Shown here: positions 33,852-44,700 of the stretch, piece after piece
How positions within the stretch are numbered: position 1 is the first letter of the stretch
How the letters are laid out: every line of letters begins with the position of its first letter
NCBI RefSeq assembly: GCF_000350225.1
Contig: NW_005179179.1
Location: 447,030 to 511,029 of the forward strand
DNA length: 64,000 nucleotides
Source of the DNA: Chondrus crispus
Lineage: Eukaryota > Rhodophyta > Florideophyceae > Gigartinales > Gigartinaceae
Reading direction: 5' to 3'
Made by a program: the position numbers and the translations under genes
The notes under the pieces: model-generated
What the model saw: the letters and a program-made list of their open reading frames with translations, nothing else
What the model was told of the DNA's origin: nothing
Databases searched by the model: none

Positions 33852-34474
33852 TGAGGGCGCCAAGACCCCCCGCAAACCAGATCTTGTCTCGTTCTCCAGC
33901 AAGCAAGCACTCCTGTTTAGTCGCTGCCGTCAGAAACTGCGCGTTGACCGCGTCAGCCACTCTACTGCGCACTAACGTAGTCATCTCCTCTTCGGTGACA
34001 CCCCAAGGGTTACCATCAGTCAACTCCCCGAAATAGTGGACGTCGTATTCCGTATAACCAACCCGGGCTCTACGCTTGACTGGATTCCACCTCCCAGTCC
34101 CATCCTTCCTGACATCCAGGACCATGGCATTGGCGTTGCCATCATAACCTGTCGAAAACAGGTTTTCCTGTGGGAACCTCCTCAGACCCTGAACCGAATT
34201 CAATCAGGAGGTCCGCCGTGGCCAGGACAGCCACAAGTAACCCAAGTACCAGTAACATTGGACGGTCCTTCACGTCCTCTTCAACTACTACGGACCCTCT
34301 AGTGAATGGCCTAGGTCTCAAAGACACTGCCTGTCCAGAGGCCACGCGGGACCCGGCCCTGAGGGAGATGCCACATGACCACACTTTCGAGACGAGTGTA
34401 GTAGCTCCGATACTGATGGTTAAAAATCTAACCACGTTCCTCAAAGGGACCCCTATGGCTAGCTCATGAATCAT
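33852..34474 (-). pseudogene. Membrane-protein gene 1, N-terminal part, decayed
   Basis: The minus-strand start ATG at 34474 opens a frame with a moderately hydrophobic segment (NVVRFLTISIGATTLVSKV). A Ser/Arg-rich loop and a strong transmembrane segment (DRPMLLVLGLLVAVLATADL) follow. The protein then continues in a different frame (about 34200-33852: GYDGNANAMVLDVRKDGTG, YTEYDVHYFGELTDG), so there is one frame break in the overlap at 34142-34203. Coding stops where the element C LTR begins. Orientation, position and topology make it the probable N-terminal part of the gene continued at 28078-26849. Function unknown. Confidence 0.5.
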
Positions 34475-34539
34475 TGCGCAATGTGTGAGTTTAAAAGTTT
34501 TGGAAAAAATACCACTTTGAATCGTCAGTAAGTTTTCTT

Positions 34540-35440
34540 TTCTTTCTCGGAGCGGCGGTAGCGCGGCGGCAGTCGGGGGCGTTGCGGCTGCGTGTAGGCT
34601 TTGGGCGACACAGCGGCACCGGTCAGGCGCCAGCGTTGAGCTGGGAATGTCCAGTGGCTGCGAGGCTGCAGCAAGCGGTAGACCGACGGCAGCTCAGCGG
34701 CGGCTCAGCGGCGGCTCAGCGGCGGCTTCGAAGTGGCGGTGTGCTGGCGGCGGCGCGGATGCAAGCGCAGTGGCGAGGCCGAGGCTGTGCGGTGGCAGCA
34801 CGGCGGCCTTGAGGCGGCGGTGTCGCGGCGGCGGCACGCGGCAAGCGCGGCGGTGAGGTCGCGGCACAGTGGGAGCACAGCGGCCTTGGGGCGACGGAAT
34901 GCGGGCGGCGGCGTGGCGTCAAGCACGACAGGGAGGCGGCGGCACAGTGTGGTAAAAGGGAGTGCCCCCTGGCCAGGAGACAGGTAGGGGGGGGGGGGGG
35001 TGTACAGTATATGTAGTAGCGATTTCCAACACACAGCGGCAACGCGGATGACTTCGGGCAGCGGCGGTGCGAGGACAGAGCAGTGGCAGTACGGCGGCGG
35101 CGCGCTAGTACGGCGGCAGCAGTGCGAGGGCGACGCGGCGGCTGTGGTAAAAGGGAGTGCCCCCTGGCCAGGAGACGGGTGGTGAGGGGTGTGCACAGTA
35201 TATGTAGTAGCGATATCGGACAGAGCTGTCAGGAAAGGAACGTAGGGGAAGATCGTAAAAAGGATGAGCGTTAGAGATATCCAACAGTCGCCGCGATCTG
35301 ACTTGTAGTGAGGTGAATGGAAGCGGGGAAGTGGTGAGGAAGCAGAGGCCGTGGTGTTTGAGCGTGCTTGTGATGGTGATGAGCAGAAGAGGCCTTGGTG
35401 TCGGAGCGTGCTGTAAGAGGGGATGCTCGAGCCCAGCTTT
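34540..35440. repeat. GC-rich imperfect repeats with two copies of a terminal module
   Basis: GGCGGC-rich tandem words (34550-34950) generate open frames in several phases, none credible. A module starting GGTAAAAGGGAGTGCCCCC and running into TATATGTAGTAGCGAT occurs at 34952-35030 and again at 35145-35215, where it continues to about 35283. The longer copy recurs inverted at 52904-53043. A run of 15 or so G lies at 34987-35001. This is a dispersed repeat family of unknown class. Confidence 0.55.
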
Positions 35441-35499
35441 TTCACTGTACGGCGACTGTCGAGCAGCTCGACAGTCGCCGTAAAGTTGAAAATCTTGGT

Positions 35500-35740
35500 A
35501 AGTGAACTCGCGATCATTTGCGTTAAGCATCGGTGCACAGCAGAGTGCGCCACGGGACGAGTACGGGAAATTCGAGACCATCAATTATTGCCAACAACAG
35601 CAGAATGCGCCACGGGACGAGTACGGGAAATTCGACACCCGTTAAGCATCGCTGCGCAGCAGACTGCGCCAAGGGACGAGTACGGGAAATTCGAGACCAT
35701 CAATTGTTGCCAACAATTGATGGTCTCGAATTTCCCAACA
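35500..35740. repeat. About 55-bp tandem repeats ending in a near-perfect 53-bp hairpin
   Basis: Three units share GCGCCACGGGACGAGTACGG followed by GAAATTCGA (35546, 35609, 35667). The last runs into arms of 26 bp (35684-35709 and 35711-35736) that are exact reverse complements around a single C. Such a hairpin could extrude as a cruciform or act in transcription termination. Further copies of AATTGATGG and AATTTCCC follow to 35812. Confidence 0.7.
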
Positions 35741-35942
35741 ATTTGTTGGGCTCTCCTCTTAGTTATCATACCCCAATTGATGGACTCCAAAGGGTCTCCA
35801 ATTTCCCGTATTGCCGCCACTTGCCGCCACTTCTGGCAGAGTGGGAAGGCCTTCGCTACCCCTTTTCACTCTCACATTCTCCCCCACTCAACAACTTTCA
35901 CCACAGTATCCTGTGTTAACCCCTTTATCCCAACCAACAAAT

Positions 35943-36340
35943 ATGCTCTCAATCGCAAAGCAAAGCTTGCTTTCTTTTCTTCCGCCGCCGCCGCCGCATT
36001 TCTTACGCTTCTCCTTGCTGATCCAGATCTACGCAAGCGCCGTCGTCGCCCAAGAAAGACGAAACCCCCAAAATACCGCCTCGCTGCAATTACGAGTCCC
36101 CTCTCTCATCTTGTACCGACCCCTTGGCGTCGTCGTATCCTCCAAAGCGGCGGTGATGATGACTTTCTCTTAGCCACCAACTTCACTTGATCGGTTCTTT
36201 TTGAGCGTACCCTCTCCATATTTAGCACCGTTCGAGGACAAGTTAACTTTGGAAGTCCGTATCGCACCAAGTTCAAACGAGGGGAGATAGCCTCAAGGCT
36301 ATGGGATACTGTGGCTACTTGCAGTGGTGTAGAGTGGTAA
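35943..36340 (+). pseudogene. Harbinger-like transposase N-terminal remnant
   Basis: The frame reads a basic stretch (RKRRRRPRKTK), then WRRRILQSGGDDDFLLATNF, and after an in-frame TGA at 36188-36190 continues with LFERTLSIFSTVRGQVNF and PYRTKFKRGEIASRLWDTV, ending in TAA at 36338-36340. The order (a WR..L..G.D..F block, then F..L...F.........PYR....RG......W) is that seen in PIF/Harbinger-type DDE proteins before the catalytic domain. No DDE catalytic part follows, so it is truncated as well as interrupted. The reading frame has no ATG of its own. Moderate to low certainty. Confidence 0.4.
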
Positions 36341-39046
36341 ATACATACAGTATGTATATAATTTTCGAACGTCCACCACTTTTGATAGAGTGGTAGAGTG
36401 GCAATTCCTGGCTGCACCCACTGTAGTAAAGGGGGGTGCTCAAATTTTGAAGTCACTGAAGTGACTTCAGTGACTTCGGACATGCAAAATATTTGAAAGA
36501 AATATGGAAAATACGGGCCACTGGCCAATCTGAGCCTGTATGCCTCATAAGTCTCATCAAATACCGCTCAAACTGATGGTTAAAATTAAAAACTAATAAG
36601 CGCAATCGTTTTGGCGTGCAAAATTACGCGACAAAAGGCAAACGATAGAAGCGAAGGAATTCCACTTCTATCACTGGAGCAAACGCGCAGCGTTGGCGGG
36701 TGTTTCTGTCGCTGTATTAAAGGGAAAGGCGGAGACTATGGTCATGAGGCGTGCAGTCGCGCAGCGCAAGGCATTGAAAAGGAAATAGATGTGACGTGGC
36801 AGACTGAAAACCTCGAATAAAATTATGGTTTTCTAAGAAATGGACCGTGAGTGTCCGATCGTTTCGTGCCGCTTGGGCGCAGTCCATTGTTGTGGGTGGC
36901 TCGCATTTGTGCCGTTGTGACGCATTGTCCGCCGCCGCCATGTTTTGCTCGGCTCTTGTTGCTTGTGGACCAGAGAGAGAGCTTTTCAATGGCGTTGAAA
37001 CAGTCCCAATCTGACCAGTTTAAGGTGTTTTCCATTAATTTTTTACCACCTGCCCGATATAATGAGCTCACCTCAAAACCTCAAGAGCAGAAAATGAAAA
37101 ATGAAAATTGAAAATAGTGTTTCTGAGGTCAGAATTCGTTCCTTGTGCGTTTCTACATTGAAGGATACAACAGTGCAATCGCTTAACACGAGACTGCGCC
37201 ATAACCCAAAGGCGACTTTTCAGTACAGTTAACGGTACAACGACATGCTGCACCTTTGCATATGGCGAGCAGAAGAGCGTCAATCCACATTCCACCTTCT
37301 GACCACAACCCCGGTACGAGCACACAACCCCGGTGCGAGCACACCACCCCAATTGAAAAGTGTTTCTTTGGCTCTGACGCTTGCCATAGTCATGGAACAG
37401 GCATCGAGAGCGATTGAGATTCCCGAATGCACCCAAGTAAGGAATCACTAACCATCATTAGCAGAAATTTTCTAGAACACATGTCATGTGCCTTCACCTT
37501 AGGCTTCCCGCGTGAATGAAATACGATGAGAAACACAAGAGTTCAACAAAAAAACAGTCTCCTGTTACCCCTGTTTCGTTCAATCACATTTTCAGGTTGT
37601 TGTACATGCGGTATGTTCTTCATGAATTCGCTACTGACGTCTGAAGTGCAACCGCCGCCCTGCAGCATGAGTCCCCGAAGCATCTCATCCATTCAATCGT
37701 TTCCTCTCCTCAAGATCATTATGAGGAATGATTTCCCATTTCATTTCCACGATAGAGAGAAAAGGCGCAACATTCTTCTTGTTTCTTGAGCTTAGAAAGA
37801 GCTTCGCTTTGCTGCAGTGCTTCACTTTACAGTCTTGACGTAGGAAATGATTTCGAAAATGCGTGGGTCGGGTACAAGAATAGGAGAACGAATACTGCTC
37901 TCTTCTCTCAAGTGCAGCACAGCATGCATTTCTAAGCCATGAATTGCATTCAGCCCTTGAAATTTTGTGAAGAAAGTTTGATCAGGTGACTTTCTCCTGT
38001 CGCTTTTCATGATTCGGCAGATAACGTGCTGGTAATTGTATGCAACCTTCTGCACCCACACATGTTTGGTTTAGTTTTACATTGCAGAAGACCGTCTGAA
38101 ATGTCTCTCTTTCTATATTCTGAACCTTACGAAATGTCCAGGAAAGTTTCTAACTCTATGCATTCCAACTGATTTATGAAAAGCAATAACAATAATAACT
38201 GGATCATTTGAGGAACAAAAATACGCGCAGGTTGTGTACTTTCATTGAATTTTCATGATGCGCGGCGCCCCGGAAGCAATCATCCTCAGATATCTGTTAC
38301 CCGCTATCCATTCAATAAGTTCAAGAGACTCAAAAAAAGTAATAATCAATAGGGAGATAATTCACTTTGCCGTAGTGTGTTGCGGAGTCACGGAATTGGA
38401 ACCTGCCTATTCTCCGGGGTTTTAAGTCACTCTTACGAAATGCTCTCGCTTTGGCGGTCATGGTTTGGCGGTCATGGTTTGGCGAGTCCCAGGTTGAAAA
38501 TACGTAGACTTGCTTCCGCACTCGCATCACTTTGTAAGCACATTCCAGAGTAGATAGTGCTTCTCCTAGCCTCCAGCCAGATTTCGCCCCCAGCGCAGGA
38601 ACAAGAGCCTTTCCTGGTCTTCATCTGATAGAATACATCATCCTTGATAATCACAAACAAACACTCCTGCAACCGAAACGGACAATCGGGAAATCTTCAT
38701 TCGTTCAAACACTGGAGTAGCGTGAGGAGTTGTACAAAATGTACAAGTGCGCCTGATTCCACGCCCGCCGTTACTCTAGCTGCCATTCTAATGTGACTCT
38801 CAAAGACTTTTTCTCGCAGACAGAAGCCCCTCGCCAAATCATGACGCAGAAAATGCGACAACTCGTTGCTTTCTGAGCCTGCTCTTGTGACCGATTTACC
38901 GTAGCTGTACCAGATGACCATGCATACACGAACATAATCAAAAGTCAGAAAAATGAAATTTCGATTGTGAAGAATGCAAAAACGAATCCAGCGGCCTCGA
39001 CCGGAGTTCTATCCACGCTTTGCACGCTTCTTGAACTTGGCGATGC
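36341..39046. other. Gene-poor stretch
   Basis: No gene could be supported. A palindrome TGAAGTCACTTCAGTGACTT-type sequence lies at 36450-36478. The plus frame 36611-36820 (69 residues with a short Cys-rich part, GGCFCRCIKGKGG) is too short to call. The stretch from about 37440 to 39000 is AT-rich with many stops in all frames. It may include the 3' flank of the minus-strand membrane-protein gene ending at 39047. Confidence 0.4.
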
Positions 39047-39516
39047 TCATGTGAAGACAACTACGGCATCCCTTCTTCGCACACAGCGGCACTCTTGTCC
39101 TAGCGTTAACGGAATGTGATTAGGGATTGAAAAAGGGAGGTCGCGGCTCCACCCAGCTAAGGCCTTTCGGCGGACGTCTTCAGGGATAGAGACGCACACC
39201 GTATACTGCTCTTGTCTAAGTCTCAACAAACCCTCTTCTGCTTCCATTTCCCACTCTCTCCGCTTCTCAAACTGATGTCCAAGTAGTCTCACTAGTCCCC
39301 GTTCGTCGTGAACAATCATAACCGCATGCTTCTTCCTGAACAAAGAAAATTGCAAGAAGGTCATCGTGAGCGCCACAAGGAAAATCCAACCCACTGGGAT
39401 AACCCACCACAAGGTTACCACGGTCACTGCTTTCTCTCCCTCGGGCAAAAAAAGCCTGAACTTCTCCTCTTTGCCGTATGCAGATATGAACAGCGCATGC
39501 ATTAAATTATCAGTTG
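39047..39516 (-). pseudogene. Membrane-protein gene 2, C-terminal part
   Basis: This is the 3' part of a minus-strand host gene split by element F. It starts at the insertion site (target copy GTTG, 39513-39516) and encodes LMHALFISAYGKEEKF, a strong transmembrane segment (TVVTLWWVIPVGWIFLVALT) and a basic and acidic cytoplasmic tail (HQFEKRREWEMEAEEGLLRL). The stop is at 39047. It is in frame with the part at 45187-46346 across the target site. No catalytic domain is seen; a receptor or structural surface protein is possible but unproven. Because F looks very recent, this may be a null allele of a gene intact in other individuals. Confidence 0.6.
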
Positions 39517-39918
39517 TGTGACGCTAGAGCACTGTGCTCGCGGGCGGGATGATAATCGAGCGCGCGCTGGAGCTCAAAAGTACTGGAGCCATGTCCACGC
39601 GATGAGTGGGGTGCCTACTACTTTGCTCGCGCCGGCTTGCGAAGGCTTTTGAGGAACGGTCTCTCACTGTCAGTGGGAGAAACAGTCTCCTACTGTCTTT
39701 TGGAAGAGGCCAACGCGCGAACGGTCGTCTGTGCTGGAGGCAAGACACCGTGCGCTGAACGGGCTTGCATTAGGCGATTTGCCCAAAAATGACTTCGAAT
39801 AAAGGCAGCCTCTGGGGACGAACTGCAGGAGCGCAGACCCCAGAGGACGTTGGCCATCGTTTTTGCCCTTTGCTTTCCTTCCCTGCTCGCGAACGCTCGT
39901 CTGCCGCAAGACGTCACA
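39517..39918 (+). repeat. 5' LTR of element F
   Basis: It runs TGTGACGCTAGAG to AGACGTCACA, with TGTGACG/CGTCACA terminal inverted repeats. It contains AATAAAG near 39799 as a candidate polyadenylation signal and an inverted pair CACTGTCAGTGGGAGAAACAG near 39665. Confidence 0.93.
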
Positions 39919-39956
39919 GTAATTACTTTTTCTTTTCGCAAAGGAAGTCTTTTGCT

Positions 39957-41741
39957 ATGACGAGTGGAGAGAAGAATGGAAGTAATGGGAAAAGAGACAC
40001 GGTTCGTCAGACTATTGTCGAAACCATCGAGGCACCTCGCCTCAAGGATGTTGAAACCGCAGATTTCGTAACGTTCAAGGAGAAGAGGGAGATCTACGAG
40101 CGCCTCATTCAAGAGAAGAACGCCGAATCTGGCGTACAGATACCGCTAACTACGCTCCGTAACTCGATCGAGAAGAGCGTTTTGGAGCTTTTCATCGTTG
40201 CCAACTGGGTGACCGCTGCTGATGTTAGAAGAATCACCGAAGACCACTTGCGCAAGTGCATCGAAGAGCGCGCGAAGGTGGACCCCGCGGACTACGATCT
40301 TGCCAGGATCGAGCGTGCGATCCAAAGTGTCAAGCTCGGGAAGGGAGACAGGAACTGCAGTCTCGAACGCCAAGTGTGGAGGCTTTTCCTGAAGTACAGT
40401 AACAAACTCCGGGAGTGCGGGTATGAGAACTTCGTCAAGGAGCAACCGAAGCTTGCCGTAAAGCACATCATGAAACGCGTCACGCATGTCGACTTGCACA
40501 CGCGTATGGTTCTCACACTAAAGCTCCACAAAGAGGAGCTGCGCAAGGACTTCGCGAAGTTCATGCGCCTACTAGCCGAAGAAGCCAGGATCTTCGACCG
40601 ACACGACTCCGCGAGGGCATACAAAGCGGAACAGGAAGACTCGGATGACCTGGAGATTACTCCAGTCAGCGACAATGTCAAGATTCGTAGAGGGCGCGGC
40701 GGTCGCAACCGCAACAGAACAGCGAGGACAACTTCGGTACCCGGTTTTGCGGCGGCCCCCGTGGCTGAACGGAACGACAAAGCTGGAGGCAGAGGCACGC
40801 ATACCGGGAACAACAAGCGCTCACGCGAGCTGCCTAATTGTTTGTTGCCGCGTTGCAATAAACTGCACTATATCAAGGACTGCGACCTTGCTACACACGA
40901 GGAAAAGGATAAGTACCTCCAAGAGTACAAAGAGAAAAAGCGCCGCAGGCGCGAGGGGAAAAGTGTTGGCGCGATTCACGGCACCAGCGCTGTTCAGGAG
41001 AACTCCTCATTATTCTTTGCAGGATTTTGCAACGGTGCTGTGGAAGCAACTGTGCTGGCTGACCAGGGTTCAGATGTCAACGTCATGCCATCAACCCTGT
41101 TCGAGGCCTTGACCAAAGCTGATAGCGCGATCAAAGCCAACAAATTGGCGAAGGCGCGCACGTTCGACACAGCACGGGCGGGGCTCCCGCCGATCGCCTG
41201 TAGCCGCATGGTGCAGACTGACGTTGAGTTGCGAATTGGCCACGGTGAGAAGTTGATCTTGCGCAAGACCAAGTGGTTGGTAAGCGACAATGGCATGGCG
41301 CACGCGTACATAGGCCGTCATGTGCTGGCTGCGCTGGGCATCGACAATCGTGTCATGCTAGCCGCTGCACGTGACAGGCTGGGGGGAATTGTGGACGTGC
41401 CGGATGTGCTTAAGGCTGCCGGGCACGAGGACGACCCGTGTGCTGACGGCGCCACGTCTATTGGCAGTATCTTGCGCGACCATGGGTTCGAGTGGGGCAG
41501 CACTTTTCATAGCAGCCGTGGCGCAGAAGACGATAAGCTCGACGAGAGTGATGTATATATCGACCTGGGTGATGACCCACCGTCGGCCCTCGACGAAGCC
41601 CTCAGTGCAATGCTCGAGCGAGCCAGGTCAAATGGTTTGAGCTCCGCGGGGACGGCGAGACTTGCTGAAATGTTGAAACGTTTTCGCTCGGTTTTCGAGT
41701 TCGGCTGGGAAAAACCCCTCCAGCCGACGTTGCCCCAATGA
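39957..41741 (+). CDS. Element F ORF1: gag with retropepsin-like protease
   Basis: ORF1 encodes 594 residues from the first ATG outside the LTR. The N-terminal two thirds are helical and charged, as expected of a capsid-type gag. A basic Arg/Gly-rich segment lies near 40690, and a Cys/His motif near 40840 (CLLPRCNKLHYIKDC) takes the place of a zinc knuckle. At about 41020-41350 there is a retropepsin-like domain (VEATVLADQGSDVNVMP as the active-site region, YIGRHVLAALGIDNR as the flap-distal part). The stop overlaps the start of ORF2 in ATGA (41738-41741), suggesting termination-reinitiation or another recoding mode known from overlapping gag-pol arrangements. It would assemble cytoplasmic particles and process the polyprotein. 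Confidence 0.85.
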   Translation: MTSGEKNGSNGKRDTVRQTIVETIEAPRLKDVETADFVTFKEKREIYERLIQEKNAESGVQIPLTTLRNSIEKSVLELFIVANWVTAADVRRITEDHLRKCIEERAKVDPADYDLARIERAIQSVKLGKGDRNCSLERQVWRLFLKYSNKLRECGYENFVKEQPKLAVKHIMKRVTHVDLHTRMVLTLKLHKEELRKDFAKFMRLLAEEARIFDRHDSARAYKAEQEDSDDLEITPVSDNVKIRRGRGGRNRNRTARTTSVPGFAAAPVAERNDKAGGRGTHTGNNKRSRELPNCLLPRCNKLHYIKDCDLATHEEKDKYLQEYKEKKRRRREGKSVGAIHGTSAVQENSSLFFAGFCNGAVEATVLADQGSDVNVMPSTLFEALTKADSAIKANKLAKARTFDTARAGLPPIACSRMVQTDVELRIGHGEKLILRKTKWLVSDNGMAHAYIGRHVLAALGIDNRVMLAAARDRLGGIVDVPDVLKAAGHEDDPCADGATSIGSILRDHGFEWGSTFHSSRGAEDDKLDESDVYIDLGDDPPSALDEALSAMLERARSNGLSSAGTARLAEMLKRFRSVFEFGWEKPLQPTLPQ

Positions 41742-44700
41742 GGGTGCGTCTGAATCCAGACGTGAAGCCGGTGAGAGTGAAAGCAAGACGCTACTCTCCG
41801 GAGCAGCGCATGTTCTTGGATAAGTACATCGACACTTTACGCGCGATGAACTTCGTCAAAGACATGCCTACGGCCACGTGGCAAGCGGCGCCGCTGCTCG
41901 TCCCCAAGCCGGGGTCAAGGGCGAAGTACAGAATGGCCGTGGACCTACGACCCGTCAATGCTGCGACGGTCAAAGAGGCATGGCCCATGCCCCACATAGA
42001 TTCGGAGATTCGAGACTTCGCGGGTAGCACCTGCTTCGCCTGCCTTGACTTCGTATCGGGATACTGGCAGTTACCAGTTCATCCGGAGTCCTACACCGCG
42101 TGCGGGATCGTGACCCCACGCGGAGTGGTCGCATCGACACGCGTGCTGCCAGGTCTAGCTAACGCCACCGCTTTCTTCCAAAGCTCGGTAGAGCCGCTTT
42201 TCAGCACGCTTCGAAATTGGTTGAAGGCCTGGTTGGATGACTTTAGCCTTCACGCGCGGAAAGAGGAAGTTCTTCTCGACAAGCTAGAAGAGTTCTTCGC
42301 AATCTGCCAAAGCAAGAATTTGTTCCTGCACGCGAGGAAGAGCAAACTTTTCGAGAAGGAGTTGAAGTGGTGCGGGCGGATTGTCTCTGCAGCAGGGTTT
42401 CGCCTGGACCCGGCACGTTTGGAAGGACTGAAGGACGTGAGCATGCCTGACAACGCAGAGGAGTTGGCGCAATTTATATATTGTTGCCGCTGGATGTACA
42501 TCGCAATCCCCGACTTCACTGGCCGCACTGCGCCATTGACAGCAGTCTTGGAGCAAGCATACTCCAAGTCTGGTAAGCGGACCAATCGGTCTATTCGCCA
42601 CATCAGGTTGCGTAGTCTGTCTTGGGGCCCTAACCACGTGAAAGCATTTCTGGAACTTCAAGACTGTCTCCGCAACGCAGTGCAGCTCGCTCATCCCGAT
42701 CCGGAAAAGGTTGTGTGCGTTTATACGGACGCTTCGGAGCGCTATTGGTCTGGCGTTGTAACACAAACGACGCCGGAACAGCTGTCTCTGCCTGTGGAAC
42801 AGCAGGGTCACGAGCCGTTAGCCTTTTTAGGCTCTGCGTTTAAAGGTGCCGAGCTGGGCTGGACGACCTTTGAGAAGGAGGGATTCGCCATCTTTCAAAC
42901 ATTTGAAAAGATGGACTACCTTTTCCAGTCCCAACCAGGGACGCACGTCTACACGGACCACAGGAATCTGCTTTTCATCTTCGCGCCCTTGGCGCTGGAG
43001 CCGGCGCTCGGCAGACATGTGGTCTCCAAGGTTCAGAGGTGGGCTCTCTTTTTGTCGCGATTTTCGTACGTCATAGAACACATTGACGGCAAGAGGAACA
43101 TATGTGCAGACATTCTTACACGCTGGACGCGAGGTTATCGCCGTGATAGAAGCGAACGCTTGGCAATTTGCAGCATGCTACTGCAGGAAGCGGAGCAGAT
43201 GGTCCCGGCACCGCGCGACTTCGTGTGGCCCAATTGGACCTCCATTCGCGCATCGCAGCGCCTACCCTCGCGACGGCCGAAGGACCTGAAATTTGATGCG
43301 GCTGATCAACTCTGGAAGAAGGAGGGGAAAATATGGATTCCCCAGGATGACAGGGAACTACAGCTCAAGATTCTCGTAGTGTCGCACGGGGGGACCGCTG
43401 GACACCGCGGAATAGATGCCACCCTGAGCATTTTATCGGAAACTTTCTGGTGGTCCGCTATGGAACAGGACGTCAGTACGCTGGTGCGCGGGTGCCTCCA
43501 CTGTATAGTGACTAGGGCTGGTGAGGTGATACCGCGACCACTTGGCAGTGCGTTGCATGGATCCAGGCCGAACGAGGTGATTCACATGGACTTTTTGTTC
43601 ATGGGGCCCGGACGCGATGAGAAGAAGTATATCTTGATTATCCGCGACGACCTCTCCTCGTATATTTGGCTGTGGCCTACTGTCGCGTGCACCAGCGAAG
43701 CGGCTGCCGACGCGCTTTGTGTATGGCTAGGAGTGTTCGGCAACATGGTCTGGCTTGTAACGGACCAAGGATCCCACTTTAAAAATCGGGTATTGGCAGC
43801 TCTCATCTCGGAGATCAAGGTGCATCACCACTTTACCACGGCATACTCGCCGTGGGCCAATGGATCCGTTGAACGAGTTTGCAGGGAAGTTTTAAGAGCA
43901 ACCAGAGCACTGCTAAGCGAGTGGGGACTCGCTCCTAAAGACTGGCCTGCTGTCACAGAGTGCGTCCAGAGTGTGTTGAATCACGCCCCTCTAAAGCGCC
44001 TTGGGCCCCGGGATCCGAATGTGAAGACCGTATATCGTACCCCTTTAGAGGTTTTTACTGGGCATTTGCCTGTACGTCCTTTACTTCGCGCGATCCCCCT
44101 GGTGCCGTTCAAGGATGAAATACCGTTAGATGAGCTTCGAGCGCGGCAACTGATCGAAATAGACCGCACCCAAGCTGCTCTGGACGACCTTCACCGCGGG
44201 GTTGCTGAAAATGCTGAAGCATCCCGTAAGCGGATGATTGAGAGGCACAACGCAAGAACCAACGTTCACGCAGCCGACTTTTGCGTGGGAGACTTCGTCT
44301 TGGTGCGCAGGGCGGTGCCCGGCAAGCACAAGCTCAATTTCAGGTGGGTTGGACCGCGTCGCGTGACAGCTGTGCAGTCTGAGTGGGTGTACCAAGTGGA
44401 AGATTTGCTTAAGCAGAAGCGAGCTGTCGTACATGCCCGGCGTTTGCTGATGTACCGGGCCGACATGGACGGTAAAATTGTTTCACCGCGCCTGCTAACG
44501 GCGGCGGAGCGCTCTGAGACAAATTATGAAGTGGCCCAGACGATACGCGCAGTTTGCGATCGAGAGGGTGGACTAATGGTTCAAGTGGAATGGGAAGGCC
44601 TCCCGGATTCTCAAGATTTCACTTGGGAGCCGTTAGAGCGCGTGTTTGAGGACTTGCCTGGGATGCTGGAAGACTTCCTCCACACTGCTGGAGATAGGGA

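Noticed and set aside
34582-35553. Overlapping frames in the GGC-rich repeats
   Set aside because: Repeat-derived Ala/Arg/Pro-rich sequences in all phases; no coding signal.
35500-35740. CRISPR-like array
   Set aside because: Repeat units are tandem without distinct spacers, the DNA is eukaryotic, and no cas genes are present.
39789-39956. Upstream in-frame extension of element F gag into the LTR
   Set aside because: It lies in LTR sequence, repeated at the 3' LTR; the ATG at 39957 is preferred.
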